Assembly (NCBI RefSeq): GCF_001429065.1
Contig: NZ_LMIB01000001.1
Span: 266,158-330,157 of the forward strand
Source: Sphingomonas sp. Root710
GTDB taxonomy: Bacteria; Pseudomonadota; Alphaproteobacteria; Sphingomonadales; Sphingomonadaceae
Length of the DNA stretch: 64,000 bases
Direction of reading: 5' to 3'
How positions within the stretch are numbered: position 1 is the stretch's first letter; the number at the start of each line of letters is the position of its first letter. Positions 54,506 to 63,151 of this stretch are shown here, in pieces. The notes beneath the pieces were generated by a model that made no database searches, was not told where the DNA came from, and worked only from the letters and a program-made list of their open reading frames with translations. Both the position numbers and the translations under genes were made by a program.

Positions 54506-55204
54506 ATGTCAAATAATATGCCGCCGCCACCACCCGAAAATTCGTTTACAGTAGGAATGCTGCTCTACCCCGGGCTCACGTTCCTCGATCTCGTCGGGCC
54601 ACAGACTGTCCTGAGTATTTTTGGAAAGACCATGCTGTTATGGAAGTCGCTTGACCCAGTGCGCACTGAGTCCGGAAACACAGTCAATCCGACGACGACA
54701 TTCGATGAATGTACGGACGCTCTGGACGTGTTGTTCGTGCCCGGCGGTTACGGCACCAACGATGCCATGCAGGATGAAGAAATTCTGGCTTTCCTGAAAC
54801 GTGCCGGGACATCGGCTCGATACATCACATCGGTCTGCTCCGGCTCCATCCTGTTGGGCATGGCTGGGCTGCTTGACGGATATAAGGCTGCCACGCATTG
54901 GGCGTGTTATGGCGCCCTGGCAGAAACCGGTGCCATTCCGGTGCATGAAAGGGTGGTGATCGATCGCAACCGCATCACCGGTGGTGGCGTCACGGCGGGC
55001 ATCGACTTCGGCCTGAAGTTGCTCGCCGAGCTTTGCGACGAAAAAGCAGCTCAGACCGCGCAGTTGATTGTTGAGTACGACCCGGCTCCACCGTTCAGCG
55101 CTGGTACGCCGGATCGTGCAACACCCGAAGTCGTGGATGCCGCAAAATTGCTTCTGGGCACCATGGATAATGACATGATCGGCACGCTCCGCACCCGCCG
55201 CTGA
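54506..55204 (+). CDS. DJ-1/PfpI-family enzyme (isonitrile hydratase-like)
   Basis: The 232-aa protein has VGMLLYPGLTFLDLVGPQTV, DVLFVPGGYGTNDAM and ITSVCSGSILLGMAGLLDGY with the nucleophilic Cys111, then KAATHW. This layout fits isonitrile hydratase (InhA)-like proteins; other members are cysteine hydratases or chaperone-like. A poly-Pro run (PPPPPEN) sits near the start. ATG at 54494 is also possible. It is divergent from the GlxA-type regulator. Confidence 0.85.
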   Translation: MSNNMPPPPPENSFTVGMLLYPGLTFLDLVGPQTVLSIFGKTMLLWKSLDPVRTESGNTVNPTTTFDECTDALDVLFVPGGYGTNDAMQDEEILAFLKRAGTSARYITSVCSGSILLGMAGLLDGYKAATHWACYGALAETGAIPVHERVVIDRNRITGGGVTAGIDFGLKLLAELCDEKAAQTAQLIVEYDPAPPFSAGTPDRATPEVVDAAKLLLGTMDNDMIGTLRTRR

Positions 55205-55232
55205 GATCAGACGAGGCGGGCAGCAGCCTGTT

Positions 55233-55275
55233 CATCCTAACGTGCAGCAGCTCGCCCAGCTCTGCATGTTAGGAT
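55233..55275 (+). terminator. Inverted repeat after the DJ-1/PfpI gene
   Basis: CATCCTAACGTGCAG and CTGCATGTTAGGATG form a 15-bp stem with one mismatch around a 13-base centre, 28 bases after the stop. It is a likely terminator at the right edge of the catabolic block, although no T-run follows. Confidence 0.55.
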
Positions 55276-55388
55276 GCGCCGTATCCCTTGCAACGCTTCC
55301 GCCCTTCTAACCCGATTTCGCACGCCTCCGAAGGAACGCGGCCGTGTTCCGCTCGTTCTCGCATCGATAGCGGACAGGACAAAAAAAG

Positions 55389-55694
55389 ATGAGCAGGATC
55401 AACGGCTTTGACGACATGCCCGGCGAAGAGAATCGCGAGCAGGTCGACGATGGTCAGGCCGACGCCGTGGCCGAGGATGCGCTTCACCTGGGCGATGACC
55501 CGGCCGAGGAAAGCGAGCGCGCGGGCGGCGGCAATCCAGCCGCGCTGATCCCCGACGACGTTCCCGACCTTGTCGACAAGATGACCGAGATGGTGCGCAG
55601 CGGGCATATCGACAACGGAGCCTTCGCCGGCGAGCCGATGCATGATGACGAGGAGGGCTATCTGGGTGAGACCGATAACGATCTCGACGAGTAA
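55389..55694 (+). CDS. Small acidic protein, conserved unknown
   Basis: The 101-aa protein is very acidic (MSRINGFDDMPGEENREQ..., many Asp and Glu) with a short helical centre (DVPDLVDKMTEMVRSGHID). I recognise no characterised family; similar acidic proteins occur in sphingomonads. An A-run AAAAAAAG lies directly before the ATG with no clear ribosome binding site. It has the codon use of the core genes. Confidence 0.65.
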   Translation: MSRINGFDDMPGEENREQVDDGQADAVAEDALHLGDDPAEESERAGGGNPAALIPDDVPDLVDKMTEMVRSGHIDNGAFAGEPMHDDEEGYLGETDNDLDE

Positions 55695-55962
55695 GCAAAG
55701 CCGCGGCGCGCAACGGAGAGCCACGTCTGTCTAGCGGCCTCCATCGCCGGGCCAGAAAAATCCCCCATCTCCGCTATAGCTCCCCGATCCAGGTTCGACC
55801 GGCGCCAATCCGTCCCGCCTGTGAGCGGCGTCACTTCGCGAATCGTGAAGATATGTAAACGCTGTGTTGCGGGATATGGCGTACCGATCGGTACGCGGTG
55901 ATCCTATATGGGTGGCGACAGGAGATTGCGATGGTCGCAATCCGGGCGGCGTGAGATTGACG

Positions 55963-56250
55963 ATGGCGTTTCTGCACAGCGAAGTTCCGCCCTCGACGGC
56001 GCCCGTCCAGACCCGGCCAGCCGGCCCGGCGGTGCGCATCGCCGCGCCGTCAACCCGGCAGCCGCGTAACCCGGGCAGGCGGCTGGGCCGCGTCGCCGCC
56101 GTGTTTGGCGGAATAGCGTTGCTCGTCATTCCGGGCCATCTGGCTGCGCGCGCGACCGACTCGCTGGCGATCGGCATCCTCGCGGCGGACTTCGTTTTCC
56201 TGATGGCGGTTGCAGCCTGGTCGGCGGTCGCAAGCGGCGCACGGCGCTGA
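55963..56250 (+). CDS. Small membrane protein of unknown function
   Basis: The 95-aa protein has a Pro/Arg-rich N-terminus of about 40 residues, then two hydrophobic helices (VAAVFGGIALLVIPGHL and LAIGILAADFVFLMAVAAW). No family is recognised. The frame extends upstream to 55864, but a start at 55963 is more compact. It is followed after about 70 bases by the extensin-family gene on the same strand. Confidence 0.5.
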   Translation: MAFLHSEVPPSTAPVQTRPAGPAVRIAAPSTRQPRNPGRRLGRVAAVFGGIALLVIPGHLAARATDSLAIGILAADFVFLMAVAAWSAVASGARR

Positions 56251-56322
56251 CGCACGCCGGAAGGCGGTGGCCGCGATCGATCGCGCGACGGACACGGATG
56301 CCGTCCCGTTCGTATTCCCTGC

Positions 56323-57027
56323 ATGTCGTTCGCGCGCCTGGGATACCGCCTCTTCATCCTGACCCAGCTGGGCGCGCTGGCGCTCGCGGCCTATAGCTGG
56401 TTCAGCAGGCATCCGCAGGATGTGCCCTGGACGCCCCTGATCCTTGCCGATACGGCGGGACGCTTCACCAACTACAAGATCGCGCGGCTGCGTGACGATT
56501 TTCCGGCGTGCCGGGCGGTGCTCGACGGCGGACGGATCGACTATACGGTTCTTCCTGCCGTCACGGCGGGCCCCGCCTGCGGCTATGACGATGGCGTGCG
56601 CTTGCCGCGCGCGCCTTATGCGCCGCGCGCCGAAATCTCGTGCCCGGTGGCTATCGGCCTGTTCCTCTGGGAAAAGCAGGTCGTCGAACCCGCGGCGATG
56701 CGGCATTTCGGCCAGCAGGTGACGCGGATCGACAGCTTTGGAAGCTATGCCTGCCGCCCGATCCGCGGCGGTCGGGAAGGCCGGTGGAGCGAGCATGCGC
56801 GCGCCAATGCGATCGACATAGCGGGGTTCCGGCTGGCCGGTGGCCGACGCATCGGTGTGGCCACCGGCTGGACCGGACAGGGCGCCGACGCTGCCTTTCT
56901 GCATGAGGTGCGCGACGGTGCATGCCGGATGTTCGGAACGGTACTATCACCCGATTACAACAGCTTGCACCGGGATCATCTGCATTTGGATCAAGCGCCG
57001 CGCGGCGGCTGGAGCTTTTGCCGCTGA
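56323..57027 (+). CDS. Extensin-family protein (Extensin-like C-terminal domain)
   Basis: The 234-aa protein has one N-terminal membrane segment (LFILTQLGALALAAYSWF) and the bacterial extensin-like domain: LRDDFPACRAVLD, conserved cysteines in ISCPVAIGLFLWE and GSYACRPI, WSEHARANAIDIAGF and DYNSLHRDHLHLD. The His/Asp pattern of the last two motifs resembles the metal site of LAS-type peptidases, so a cell-wall role is plausible. The function of this family is not established. Confidence 0.85.
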   Translation: MSFARLGYRLFILTQLGALALAAYSWFSRHPQDVPWTPLILADTAGRFTNYKIARLRDDFPACRAVLDGGRIDYTVLPAVTAGPACGYDDGVRLPRAPYAPRAEISCPVAIGLFLWEKQVVEPAAMRHFGQQVTRIDSFGSYACRPIRGGREGRWSEHARANAIDIAGFRLAGGRRIGVATGWTGQGADAAFLHEVRDGACRMFGTVLSPDYNSLHRDHLHLDQAPRGGWSFCR

Positions 57028-57042
57028 GACGGGAGCGCCAGG

Positions 57043-59055
57043 CTAGTGGCGCAAAGCAGGAAGGCGGAAGCCAATATTGAGGTGCATGCCGCCACAGCCG
57101 GCGCTGCCGTCGGGCCGGTAGCTTTTCGCATAGCTGACGTTCTTCGCTACCGAGAGGGCGGCCTGCCGGAAGACGAAGGGCGGGTAGGCGATGATCGCGC
57201 GTTGTGCTGATGTTTTGCCGTCGGGCAGAATATCATATTCCGTCCGCACCCAGCCTTCAAAACCCCAACGCATCGCTTCCATCGGAAAGTCGCCGAGGTT
57301 GCCTTGTGCACGCCGAACCGGCTCCGCATCGAGCAGCGCGCATTGTTTCGTGTCGAGGCCCGTGCGGTCGTAGCTCGCGGCGGCGGCGGCAAGATTGTCG
57401 GACGCCGCCTGAAGGGTCGCCAGCCGCACCAGGGCGCCGATGCGAAGCTGGTTGGCCGTCGAGAGTCGCGGGTCTTCCGTAACCTCGCGGAGAAGTGTGG
57501 AGGCGTCGGCGGGGGCCGGACTGCGGTACAGCGGATCCGAGATCATCAGCTTGAGCGTGTTGGCGGCGATGGCGTCAGCGCCGACCTCCGGGCGCGCCAA
57601 TATCGTTCGCAGCGCAGTACGGTAGGTTTCGTTGCCGCGCTTCGTCCAGTCTAGGGCCAGCTCCGCGAGAGCCGCCTCCATAGCCACCCGCGCGGTAACC
57701 GGTCCTCGCGCATTGATCGTCAAATCGCGCGCGCGGATCAGCCAGGCCTCCCGCTCGGCGCGCGGTGCGACATCGTTCCTGCCAAGGGCGGCCAGCACGG
57801 GGAGCAATGTGATGCCGCCGCCCGACGCTTCACGCCGGGCAAGTTCGGCCTTGAGCGACACGAGCGCCGCGGCTTCGCCGGCGACGGGCCGGGGAGGCCC
57901 ACCCGGCAGGCTTGCCGCCCAATTCATGAACGCGGCTGACAATAGCTGGGAAATCGGTGGCCGGTCAGCACCGGTCGAGCAGCGGAGTTCGACCCGCGTA
58001 ACAAGCCGGAACAGGGGCGGTATCCTGGCGACATTTTCGGGCTGCCAGGACCAGTTTCGCACCGCATCGGCGAAGACGAGCGCCCCCTGACCGTTGACCG
58101 AGGCATAGATCGGCGCCACCACGCCGACCGACCCGTCATCGCGGATGCTGAATTCCACGACCGCTACGTCGTCGGGCTTGAGATCGGCCGGACCTCCGCA
58201 GGACGGCGGGCGCATGTCCGTGGGGGTCTCGAACGGGGTCTCGGCAATCCTGCCGGCGCCGGTGAAGGCCAGATACCGACGCGCGGCGTCTTCCCGCCCC
58301 GTCAGCAGTGCGGCGATGGCGAGGTCCGAGCGGGTGATGATTTCATCGGCGTCGACCTTCCGATCCAGGCCACCCTGTTCCTCCATCGCCTTCTGGAGTA
58401 TTTCATAGGCCTCCTCGGCCCGTCCATGGTTCAAAAGGGCGCGCCCGCGCAGCGTGTCGATGCCCGCGATCATTCTCTTCATCGCGGCCTGGTCAGGCTC
58501 CGCCCGGGCGATGGCCAGCGCCTGTTCCGCATAGCGGACGGATGCATCGCCCGCATCGAAGGCGGTCGCGCGCGACAGCGCCGTCAACGCCCGGATCCGC
58601 GAGCTGTTGTCATAGGCCAGCGCGAGCGAGCGCCCGAACGCGTCGGCTGCGGCGGCATAATTGAGTTGCTTGAGCGCCACCTGCCCCAAGGCGTGCTGCG
58701 CCCGGAATCGATCGACGAGCAGGTCGCTCCGTTCGGCGGCGATCAGTTTCAATCCACCGGTCAGCGCTGTCTGGGCTTCGCCCAGCCGGTCCAGCACCAT
58801 CAGCCCGATCCCCTTGCGCGCCAGCAGGGTGCCGCGTGCGATGGGATCGCGCTGAATGGGCGCACGCTGTTCGATCGCTTCGAAGGTCTTTACCCCTTCC
58901 TCGTAACGGCCCTCCTCGATAGCCCGGCTCGCTGCGTCGAAGTCCTGTTGCACCGTCCGCTTCGCCGGAGTTGCAGGCATCGGCGCGGCGGCGGCGGAGC
59001 CAGCGGGTTCAGCCGCCACGGAAGCCAGCAACGCAGCGGCAATGGATATGATCAT
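57043..59055 (-). CDS. Exported TPR protein with TonB-C-like domains
   Basis: The 670-aa protein has a signal peptide (IISIAAALLASVAAEPAGS), then TPR-like helices over residues about 30-270, and two segments like the TonB C-terminal (energy transducer) domain: VVEFSIRDDGSVGVVAPI...ADAVRNWSWQPEN and, at the end, GWVRTEYDILPDGKTSAQRAIIAYPP...FRQAALSVAKNVSYAK. No membrane anchor at the N-terminus other than the signal peptide is seen. ATG at 59055 has GGAGGGCCCC upstream. It is divergent from an ECF sigma factor gene. Confidence 0.78.
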   Translation of the reverse strand: MIISIAAALLASVAAEPAGSAAAAPMPATPAKRTVQQDFDAASRAIEEGRYEEGVKTFEAIEQRAPIQRDPIARGTLLARKGIGLMVLDRLGEAQTALTGGLKLIAAERSDLLVDRFRAQHALGQVALKQLNYAAAADAFGRSLALAYDNSSRIRALTALSRATAFDAGDASVRYAEQALAIARAEPDQAAMKRMIAGIDTLRGRALLNHGRAEEAYEILQKAMEEQGGLDRKVDADEIITRSDLAIAALLTGREDAARRYLAFTGAGRIAETPFETPTDMRPPSCGGPADLKPDDVAVVEFSIRDDGSVGVVAPIYASVNGQGALVFADAVRNWSWQPENVARIPPLFRLVTRVELRCSTGADRPPISQLLSAAFMNWAASLPGGPPRPVAGEAAALVSLKAELARREASGGGITLLPVLAALGRNDVAPRAEREAWLIRARDLTINARGPVTARVAMEAALAELALDWTKRGNETYRTALRTILARPEVGADAIAANTLKLMISDPLYRSPAPADASTLLREVTEDPRLSTANQLRIGALVRLATLQAASDNLAAAAASYDRTGLDTKQCALLDAEPVRRAQGNLGDFPMEAMRWGFEGWVRTEYDILPDGKTSAQRAIIAYPPFVFRQAALSVAKNVSYAKSYRPDGSAGCGGMHLNIGFRLPALRH

Positions 59056-59285
59056 GGGGCCCTCCGCTGGCGAGCCTAGCGACGGCCAGCAACGGATCAA
59101 GCGACGCACCCGCTCAAAACCGCTCCATATTGGCGGCATCATGCCCCTCAGTCTGTGGCGCGACGGGGCGGTGACCGGTGCAAAAGCGCTGATATCCGCA
59201 CTGGACATGCCTGCGCAAAGATGGTCTGCTGATTGTCATAATCACAAATCGGAGAGGATCGGTTCGACAGTTGTTGAGGACTGGC

Positions 59286-59885
59286 GTGGTCGATCTTGCC
59301 GAACGCATGGACTGGTTCAAGGTGCGGATATTGCCGCATGCCGCCGCGTTGCGGGGGCGCATGCGCCGCGCCGCCGGCAGTGAAGCCGACCTTGACGACC
59401 TGGTGTCGGAGGCGCTGGCGCGCGCCTATGGCGCGGACGATTGGGCGGCGGTCGACAATGGCCGCCACTATCTGTTCCGGATTGCGCGAAACGTGCTGAT
59501 CGACAATGCCCGGCGCAACGCGCTGGTGTCGTTCGACAGCGTCGCCGACATTGACGATCGCCAGGCCGACAGCCGCACCGAATCGGGAATATCCGCGCGC
59601 GATGAGCTGCGGCAGGTGGAGCGCGCGATCGGCTCTATGCCGCCACAGGCGAGGCGTGTATTCGTGCTGCGCCGCGTGCATGAGCGCTCGATCGGCGAAA
59701 TAGCGGCGGAGATGGGCTTGTCGGTCTCCACCGTGGAAAAACATCTCGGCAAGGCGGTCGCGCTGCTGGCGCGGGCCATCGCCGAGATCGAGGAGGGGGT
59801 GTTCGACCGTGGCGGAAGCGCCGCAGAGCGACGAGGACAAGCGGCGGGAGCGCGCGGCGGGCTTCTTGGTGAGGCTGCTCGATGA
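59286..59885 (+). CDS. ECF RNA polymerase sigma factor
   Basis: The 199-aa protein has sigma region 2 (DLDDLVSEALARAYGADDW, HYLFRIARNVLIDNARRN) and region 4 (ERAIGSMPPQARRVFVLRRV, SIGEIAAEMGLSVSTVEKHL), the layout of FecI-like ECF sigma factors. GTG at 59286 follows GTTGAGGACTGGC; TTG at 59271 or ATG at 59307 are alternatives. It overlaps the downstream FecR-like gene by 77 bases, so the pair is coupled. Confidence 0.92.
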   Translation: MVDLAERMDWFKVRILPHAAALRGRMRRAAGSEADLDDLVSEALARAYGADDWAAVDNGRHYLFRIARNVLIDNARRNALVSFDSVADIDDRQADSRTESGISARDELRQVERAIGSMPPQARRVFVLRRVHERSIGEIAAEMGLSVSTVEKHLGKAVALLARAIAEIEEGVFDRGGSAAERRGQAAGARGGLLGEAAR

Positions 59886-60075
59886 CGCATCGTCCGCTGC
59901 GTGCGCCGAGCGGGATCGCTGGCTGGCCGCCGATCCGCGCAACGCGGTCGCCTATGCCGAGGTCGAGGCCGCCTGGGAGCGCGCCGCCGTGCTGCGCCAG
60001 CGGCTGCCGATGCCCGATCATGACGAGTATCCGCCCGCGGCGACGCCGGGCGGGGGCGATTGCAGCCAGCAATGA
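59809..60075 (+). CDS. Truncated FecR-like protein, DUF4880 domain only
   Basis: The 88-aa product matches the N-terminal cytoplasmic domain of FecR-type anti-sigma factors (RAAGFLVRLLDDASSAACAERDRWLAADPRNAVAYAEVEAAWERA) but lacks the membrane helix and the periplasmic FecR domain. It begins with GTG inside the sigma gene and ends at 60075; the sequence then continues to an unrelated acetyltransferase. It could be a minimal anti-sigma or a truncated remnant. Confidence 0.7.
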   Translation: MAEAPQSDEDKRRERAAGFLVRLLDDASSAACAERDRWLAADPRNAVAYAEVEAAWERAAVLRQRLPMPDHDEYPPAATPGGGDCSQQ

Positions 60076-60099
60076 TCCCGCGCCGGGGCGCGCCCAGGC

Positions 60100-60642
60100 G
60101 TGACGGGCGGCGGCCTGACCCATCGGCTCGCCACGCTGGATGACGTGCCCGCGATCGCCGCGCTGATGGACCGCGCGATCGGCGAGTTGCAGCGGGACTA
60201 TCTGAGCGCAGCGGAGATCGCGGCCAGCCGCGCGCATATGGGTCTCGACAGCCAGCTGATCCGCGACGGCAGCTATTTCCTGATCATCGCCGACGGGCAA
60301 CTGGCGGGCTGCGGCGGCTGGAGCGCGCGCGCCACGCTGTTCGGCGGCGACGCGAGCGGCGGGCGTGACCCGGCGATGCTCGATCCGCAGCGCGACCCGG
60401 CGCGGATCCGGGCGATGTACACCGACCCGGCCTTCGTGCGGCGGGGCGTGGGGCGGATGATCATCGGCCTGTGCGAAGCCGCGGCGCGGGCGGCCGGCTT
60501 CCGCCGCGCGGAGATGGCGGCGACCCTGGCCGGGGTGCCGCTCTACGAAGCCTGCGGCTATACGATGATCGAGCCTTTCGAGGCGCAGGCGCCCGGCGGG
60601 GTGCCGGTGCCATTGGTGCGGATGGGCCGGAACCTTTCCTAG
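60100..60642 (+). CDS. GNAT-family N-acetyltransferase
   Basis: The 180-aa protein has the GNAT core: an N-terminal HRLATLDDVPAIAALMDRA, a strand FLIIADGQLAGCGGWS, the acetyl-CoA loop YTDPAFVRRGVGRMIIG (R/Q-x-x-G-x-G/A) and YEACGYTMIEPFE. The substrate is unknown. It begins with GTG at 60100 after the FecR-like gene. It converges with the DUF2384 gene and the stops overlap by a few bases. Confidence 0.88.
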   Translation: MTGGGLTHRLATLDDVPAIAALMDRAIGELQRDYLSAAEIAASRAHMGLDSQLIRDGSYFLIIADGQLAGCGGWSARATLFGGDASGGRDPAMLDPQRDPARIRAMYTDPAFVRRGVGRMIIGLCEAAARAAGFRRAEMAATLAGVPLYEACGYTMIEPFEAQAPGGVPVPLVRMGRNLS

Positions 60643-60851
60643 CTATCCAGCGCCGCGCCGAGGGTGAGGAACGCCAATATTCCGAGCACCGCGCGCAGCC
60701 CGATGTCGCTGCTTTCGGCGATGTCGATCGGGGTCTGACCGCCGAGCGCATGATGCGGACGGGCGAGGAAGCTGGCGGCTTCGTCCCGGCCCAGCCGCTC
60801 GACGGCATGGCGGATGACGAGGCTTCGGCGCTCGCCCTCAAAACTGCTCAT
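60639..60851 (-). CDS. DUF2384 antitoxin-like protein (MbcA/ParS/Xre toxin-binding domain)
   Basis: This 70-aa protein matches the toxin-binding domain of Xre/MbcA/ParS antitoxins: HAVERLGRDEAASFLARPH, ALGGQTPIDIAESSDIGLRAV, LGILAFL. The usual DNA-binding N-terminal half is absent, and no RES-domain toxin gene lies next to it. AGGTGGACG precedes the ATG. It may be an orphan antitoxin or a domain used for another purpose. Confidence 0.7.
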   Translation of the reverse strand: MSSFEGERRSLVIRHAVERLGRDEAASFLARPHHALGGQTPIDIAESSDIGLRAVLGILAFLTLGAALDS

Positions 60852-61050
60852 CGTCCACCTATCCTCCCGATCGCGCCCCGGATTGGAATCCACCGGCGGG
60901 GGGGCTTTGCCGGTGGACTCCGTCCGATCGGGCCGGCGATGTGGGGTCGTCGGCCCGTTGACCGAAGTAGGACAGGGGGCGGGCCGGCCCCTGTGATACC
61001 GGTCACGATACGCGGGGTGCGGCGGTTTCCCGCCGCTGCAGAGGCTCCGT

Positions 61051-61926
61051 CTATCGTTGCGGAGCCGAGGCGGCCCGGCTGCGGACGTGATCCTGCGTGC
61101 CACGCGTGTAGACGCGGTCCTGCGGCAGGATGGTGTCGATCTCGATATCGTCCTGCCGGGCCAACTCATCATAGACCGGACCGAAATCGGTCTCGAGCGT
61201 CTCGCGGAGGAGATCGTCGAAGCTGTCGATCACGAAATAATTCTGCTGATAATCGTCGATGCGATATTTGGTGCGCATCACCCGGCGCAGATCGAAGCCC
61301 AGCCGGTTCGGCGAGGGATCGTCGAGCGCGAAGTTCGTCTCGCCATGCGAGGATACGATGCCCGCGCCATAAACCCGCAGGCCGTCGCCGCCGCGGATCA
61401 GGCCGAATTCGACCGTGTACCAATAGAGCCGCGACAGCTTCTCGATAGCGCCCAATGCGGTGGCGCGCTGGCCGCCGCGGCCATAGGCCTGCATATAATC
61501 GGCGAAGACCGGATGGGCGAGCAGCGGGACATGGCCGAACACATCGTGGAAGACGTCGGGCTCCTGCAGATAATCGAGCTGCTCGGGGGTGCGGATGAAA
61601 TTGCCCGAGACGAAGCGGCGGTTGGCGAGATGATCGAAGAAGACCTCGTCGGGGATCAGGCCGGGCACCGCCACGACCTGCCACCCGGTGCGCTGCATCA
61701 GCCGCTCCGACAATTCGTCGAAATGGGGGATGCCGGGCCGCTCCATGCGCAGGACATCGAGCCCGTCGAGGAACTCGGGTGCGACCCGGCCGGGGAGGAG
61801 CCTGGCCTGCCGATCGAACAGCCTGTCCCACATCGCATGTTCGGCGGGGGAATAATCCTCCCACCCCTGCGGGATGGTCCAGTCTTCGGCGGCGCCGGCG
61901 GGGCGATCGAGTTTCTTTGCGGCCAT
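61051..61926 (-). CDS. phhA: Phenylalanine 4-monooxygenase
   Basis: The 291-aa protein has the aromatic amino acid hydroxylase core: GWQVVAVPGLIPDEVFF, RPEQ-like FIRTPEQLDYLQEPDVFHDVFGHVPLL with two iron-binding His, and YWYTVEFGLI with the iron-binding Glu. It converts phenylalanine to tyrosine with tetrahydropterin. Its length is typical for bacterial PhhA. A pterin carbinolamine dehydratase gene is not adjacent. It is divergent from a CoA transferase gene. Confidence 0.95.
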   Translation of the reverse strand: MAAKKLDRPAGAAEDWTIPQGWEDYSPAEHAMWDRLFDRQARLLPGRVAPEFLDGLDVLRMERPGIPHFDELSERLMQRTGWQVVAVPGLIPDEVFFDHLANRRFVSGNFIRTPEQLDYLQEPDVFHDVFGHVPLLAHPVFADYMQAYGRGGQRATALGAIEKLSRLYWYTVEFGLIRGGDGLRVYGAGIVSSHGETNFALDDPSPNRLGFDLRRVMRTKYRIDDYQQNYFVIDSFDDLLRETLETDFGPVYDELARQDDIEIDTILPQDRVYTRGTQDHVRSRAASAPQR

Positions 61927-61970
61927 GGCGCGGCTATGGCACCGATTCTCGATATAGCCCAGGAATGATG

Positions 61971-63044
61971 ATGGATAAGAAGGCGCTGCCGCTGAGCGGG
62001 ATCAGGGTTCTCGAATTCGGCGCGATCGGGCCCGGCCCCTATGCGGCGATGCTGCTGGCCGATTTCGGCGCGGAAATCCTGCTGATCGAGCGCGAGGGCG
62101 GCAATGGCTGGCCCAATCCGGTGGTGGACCGCGGCCGCGCCCGGCTGACGATCGACATCCGCAGCGACGAGGGCCGAGATCAGGTGCTGGCGCTCGCCGA
62201 CAAGGCCGACGTGATCGTCGAAGGCTTCCGTCCGGGGGTGATGGAGCGGCTGGGGCTGGGGCCCGAGGCGGTGCATGCCCGCAATCCGCGCCTCGTCTAT
62301 GGGCGGATGACCGGCTGGGGGCAGACCGGGCCGCTGGCGCGCGCGGCGGGACACGACCTGAACTATATCGCGGTGACGGGTGCGCTGGCGGCGATGGGCA
62401 CGCCGGGCACGCCGCCGCCGCCACCGCTCAACCTGGTCGGCGATCTCGGCGGCGGATCGACCTTCCTGGTGATGGGGATACTCGCCGCGCTGCTCGAGCG
62501 CGAGCGATCGGGGCTGGGCCAGGTGGTCGACGCCGCGATCGTCGACGGCGTCAATTCGATGATGGGCATGTTCGCCGGGCTGCCGCAAAGCGGCAAGCTG
62601 CGCGTCGCGCGCGAACATAATGTGCTGGCGGGCGCGACGCCGTTCTACAGATGCTATGAATGTGCCGATGGGCGCTATGTCTCGGTCGGCCCGCTGGAAC
62701 CGAAATTCTTCGCCGAACTGCTCGACCGCCTAGGTCTTCCCGCCGAGCTCGCCGCCGAGCAGGAGAATGAGGCGCGCTGGCCCGAGATGGTGGAGCTGTT
62801 CACGAAAACCTTCCTGACCCGGCCGCGCGACGCCTGGGCCGAACGGCTCGAAGGATCGGACGTCTGCTTCGCGCCGGTGATCGATCTCGACGAGGTGCCC
62901 GCGCATCCGCACATGGCGGACCGGGGCGAGATTCGCAACGGCCTCTGGTATGCCGCCCCTGCGCCGCGGCTGTCGCGCACGCCCGGCGTGATCGCGGCCG
63001 ATGCCGATGGCGAAGCCCGCCGGGCCGAATGGCTGGCGGGCTAG
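61971..63044 (+). CDS. CaiB/BaiF CoA transferase (alpha-methylacyl-CoA racemase-like)
   Basis: The protein of about 357 aa has the class III CoA transferase features: IRVLEFGAIGPGPYAAMLLADFGAEI, GRMTGWGQTGPLARAAGHDLNYIAVTGAL with the catalytic Asp, and a C-terminal HPHMADRGEIR. It resembles alpha-methylacyl-CoA racemases. Three tandem ATGs (61965-61971) follow AGGA; 61971 has the best spacing. The substrate acyl-CoA is unknown. Confidence 0.9.
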   Translation: MDKKALPLSGIRVLEFGAIGPGPYAAMLLADFGAEILLIEREGGNGWPNPVVDRGRARLTIDIRSDEGRDQVLALADKADVIVEGFRPGVMERLGLGPEAVHARNPRLVYGRMTGWGQTGPLARAAGHDLNYIAVTGALAAMGTPGTPPPPPLNLVGDLGGGSTFLVMGILAALLERERSGLGQVVDAAIVDGVNSMMGMFAGLPQSGKLRVAREHNVLAGATPFYRCYECADGRYVSVGPLEPKFFAELLDRLGLPAELAAEQENEARWPEMVELFTKTFLTRPRDAWAERLEGSDVCFAPVIDLDEVPAHPHMADRGEIRNGLWYAAPAPRLSRTPGVIAADADGEARRAEWLAG

Positions 63045-63151
63045 CCGATGGTTGATGTGCACCGCGCATAAGACCTCAAAGGGCTCTGGCCGCGGAACAG
63101 CGAACACATGTAAGACTATGCCATCGGATTGATGATCGGATGGAATGAGCG

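Noticed and set aside
55205..55388. Search for a repeat of the tRNA-Gln 3' end as an attachment site
   Set aside because: No copy of the T-arm/acceptor sequence (for example GTTCGAATCC) was found near the right edge of the catabolic block.
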